A stretch of DNA of 7,259 bases from VGSZ01 sp044349155 (lineage in GTDB: Bacteria > Myxococcota > UBA727 > VGSZ01). The position numbers and the translations under genes were made by a program. The notes under the pieces are model-generated. The model was not told the origin of the DNA. It did no database searches and saw nothing but the letters and a program-made list of their open reading frames with translations. The stretch spans positions 1 to 7,259 of the forward strand of contig JBIKRQ010000327.1 of NCBI GenBank assembly GCA_044349155.1. Direction: 5' to 3'. Shown one piece after another: positions 5,882 through 7,259 of this stretch (position 1 is the stretch's first letter; each line of letters opens with the position of its first letter).

Positions 5882-6960
5882 GCCTTCACCGCCTGCACGA
5901 AGGTGTGGATGGCCGAAAGCAAGCGGGTGATGTCGTCGTCGACGAGGTCGCCCATCACGGCCACGCGCAGGGTTTTAGCGGCCAGAGCACCCTGCCCCGC
6001 GTAGACGATGAAGCCTTTGGCCTTCAACGCATCGTGCAGGGCGTCGTAGTCGATGCCCGCGGGCAACGAGAACGCGCTCAGGCACACGGAGTTGTCGACG
6101 TCGGCGATAAGCGGCGCGAAGCCCAGCTCGCGCAGCCCCGAACGCACGTGACGCGTGAGCTGCGCGTAGTGCGCATGGCGAGCGACGAGGCCACCCGCGG
6201 CAGCGTGCTCGTCGAGAGCGGCGTCGAGGGCGTACAAGCTGTGCACCGGTGGCGTAAACGGCGTGGCACCCAGCGACGACCCGCTCGACGACGGCTGCCG
6301 ATAGCGAAACAGGTCGAGGTACACCGACGTGGCCCCCGATGGCCGCGCCCACAACGACGGCGAGGCGAGCACGAAGCAGGCGCCGGTGACGCCGTGCAGG
6401 CACTTGTTCGCCGTCGACGCGTACGCCGCGACCAGGCCCGGCACCTGCGGCAGCGGCTCGGCGCCAAAGCTCGACACGGCATCGACCAGCAACGGCACAC
6501 CAGCGCGCACAGCAATGGCGGCGATGGCATCGAGGTCGTTCTTGCGGCCGGTGGTGGTCTCGTGGTGCACGACGCACAGCGCATCGGCCCCGTTGAGTGC
6601 AGCAGCGAGCGCGTCGAGGTCGACGGCCGCCGTCCACGCTTGCGTGATGCGGCGCGCGGTTTTGCCTTGTGCGGCAATCATGGCCGTGAGGCGTTCGCCG
6701 TAGACACCGTTTTCGACGACGACGGCGACGCCACCACGTGGCACAAACGAGCCCACCATCGCTTCCACAGCGCAGGTGCCCGAGCCCGCGAGCAGCGCAA
6801 TGTCGGCATCGCGCGTGGCCGGATCGACGGCGCGCAGCTTCTGCACCACGCCACGGTGGAGCTCGACGAATTCAACTTCGCGGTGGCACAGGTCGTCGCG
6901 CAACAGCGCCTGTCGCACGGTGTTCGTGAGCGAGACCGGTCCGGGATTCAGCAACTTCAT
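5878..6960 (-). CDS. 2-aminoethylphosphonate aminotransferase (AEPT, PhnW-like, biosynthetic)
   Basis: A 360-residue fold-type I, class V PLP aminotransferase, full length for the family. It starts MKLLNPGPVSLTNTVRQALL and continues with DLCHREVEF, the N-terminal signature of AEP aminotransferases from phosphonate clusters. The Gly-Ser-Gly-Thr loop (59-62) contacts the cofactor phosphate. LVDAVSSFGA carries the PLP pyridine-binding Asp160, and ASTANKCLHG carries the Schiff-base Lys186. PhnW in AEP degradation runs AEP + pyruvate <-> phosphonoacetaldehyde + alanine. Here, next to phosphonopyruvate decarboxylase, the reaction should run towards AEP. The ATG at 6960 overlaps the decarboxylase stop by 4 bases (ATGA) and has GGAG 5 bases upstream. 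No phosphonatase (PhnX) gene is seen, which supports the biosynthetic reading. Confidence 0.93.
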   Translation of the reverse strand: MKLLNPGPVSLTNTVRQALLRDDLCHREVEFVELHRGVVQKLRAVDPATRDADIALLAGSGTCAVEAMVGSFVPRGGVAVVVENGVYGERLTAMIAAQGKTARRITQAWTAAVDLDALAAALNGADALCVVHHETTTGRKNDLDAIAAIAVRAGVPLLVDAVSSFGAEPLPQVPGLVAAYASTANKCLHGVTGACFVLASPSLWARPSGATSVYLDLFRYRQPSSSGSSLGATPFTPPVHSLYALDAALDEHAAAGGLVARHAHYAQLTRHVRSGLRELGFAPLIADVDNSVCLSAFSLPAGIDYDALHDALKAKGFIVYAGQGALAAKTLRVAVMGDLVDDDITRLLSAIHTFVQAVKA

Positions 6961-7259
6961 GGGGTCTCCACGGCGGTGATGTGGGCGCGCAAACGCTCGG
7001 CGACGACGTCGGGGGTGACCTTTGGTCGTGGCAGGTCGGCCGGCGCGCCGGGCGCTGTCTTCGTGTGCACAAACGTGAGCCCTGTGGCCGTACGCAGTGC
7101 CTGTTGCACGTCGCTGGCGGTGCTGGCGCGCACGACGGAAGGGATGCCGCAGGCCGCAGCAACGGCACCGAGGTCGACGCTGTGGCTGACCGTGGCCTGC
7201 CCGCCCGTGGAGTCGTGCACCTCGTTGTCGAGCAGGATGTGCACGAGGTTTTCCGGGCG
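6957..7259 (-). CDS. Phosphonopyruvate decarboxylase, C-terminal 100 residues (5' part outside the window)
   Basis: The open frame enters from the right window edge as RPENLVHILLDNEVHDSTGG, so the apparent GTG start at 7244 is internal and the gene is partial. LLDNEVHDSTGGQATVSHSV is the end of the thiamine-diphosphate/Mg2+-binding motif and the strongly conserved segment after it in phosphonopyruvate decarboxylases. It is followed by DLGAVAAACG and a C-terminal FVHTKTAPG...LPRPKVTP segment also typical of the family. The enzyme decarboxylates 3-phosphonopyruvate to phosphonoacetaldehyde, pulling the unfavourable PEP mutase equilibrium forward. The N-terminal half, and probably the PEP mutase gene, should lie immediately beyond 7259. 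The stop overlaps the aminotransferase start (ATGA). Confidence 0.9.
   Translation of the reverse strand, partial: RPENLVHILLDNEVHDSTGGQATVSHSVDLGAVAAACGIPSVVRASTASDVQQALRTATGLTFVHTKTAPGAPADLPRPKVTPDVVAERLRAHITAVETP

Noticed and set aside
5878..6960. Reading the aminotransferase as part of AEP degradation (PhnW-PhnX pathway)
   Set aside because: No phosphonatase is present. The adjacent gene is phosphonopyruvate decarboxylase, which belongs to the biosynthetic direction.
7242..7244. GTG at 7244 as the start of a 95-residue gene
   Set aside because: The frame stays open to the window edge and the codons before it (RPENL) continue the conserved phosphonopyruvate decarboxylase sequence, so the GTG is an internal Val.

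Overview
This is a high-GC (roughly 60-65% by eye) bacterial window. Every convincing gene reads on the minus strand, so transcription runs from high to low coordinates. GC content, codon style and the mix of a conserved tRNA synthetase with large unassigned Ala/Pro/Thr-rich membrane proteins would suit a myxobacterium-like (former deltaproteobacterial) genome. That placement is weak inference; no taxonomic marker was searched.

In transcriptional order, the right-hand part (4371-7259) is a tightly packed four-gene operon for phosphonate biosynthesis. It holds the C-terminal third or so of phosphonopyruvate decarboxylase (cut by the window edge), 2-aminoethylphosphonate (AEP) aminotransferase, a LicC/PntC-like nucleotidyltransferase and a HAD subfamily IB phosphatase. 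Each junction is a 4-base ATGA stop/start overlap. Together they imply: phosphonopyruvate (made by PEP mutase, expected just outside the window) -> phosphonoacetaldehyde -> AEP -> probably CMP-AEP for transfer to a lipid or surface glycan. The phosphatase step is unassigned.

The middle (1654-4176) encodes two unassigned membrane proteins. One has 630 residues, with three N-terminal transmembrane segments, a Thr-Pro-rich linker and a large, probably beta-rich C-terminal region. The other has 165 residues and two transmembrane segments. Their upstream gaps carry two inverted copies of a small palindromic repeat.

The left part has asnS (asparaginyl-tRNA synthetase, 175-1566), then a textbook intrinsic terminator with a UUCG loop. 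Immediately after its U-tract lies the 5' end of a group IIC intron (120 down to 1, running off the window). This is the insertion site expected for that intron class.

No tRNA, rRNA or CRISPR array was seen. The only gene-free stretches are short (up to 194 bases) and are described below. The long plus-strand reading frames are shadows caused by high GC.
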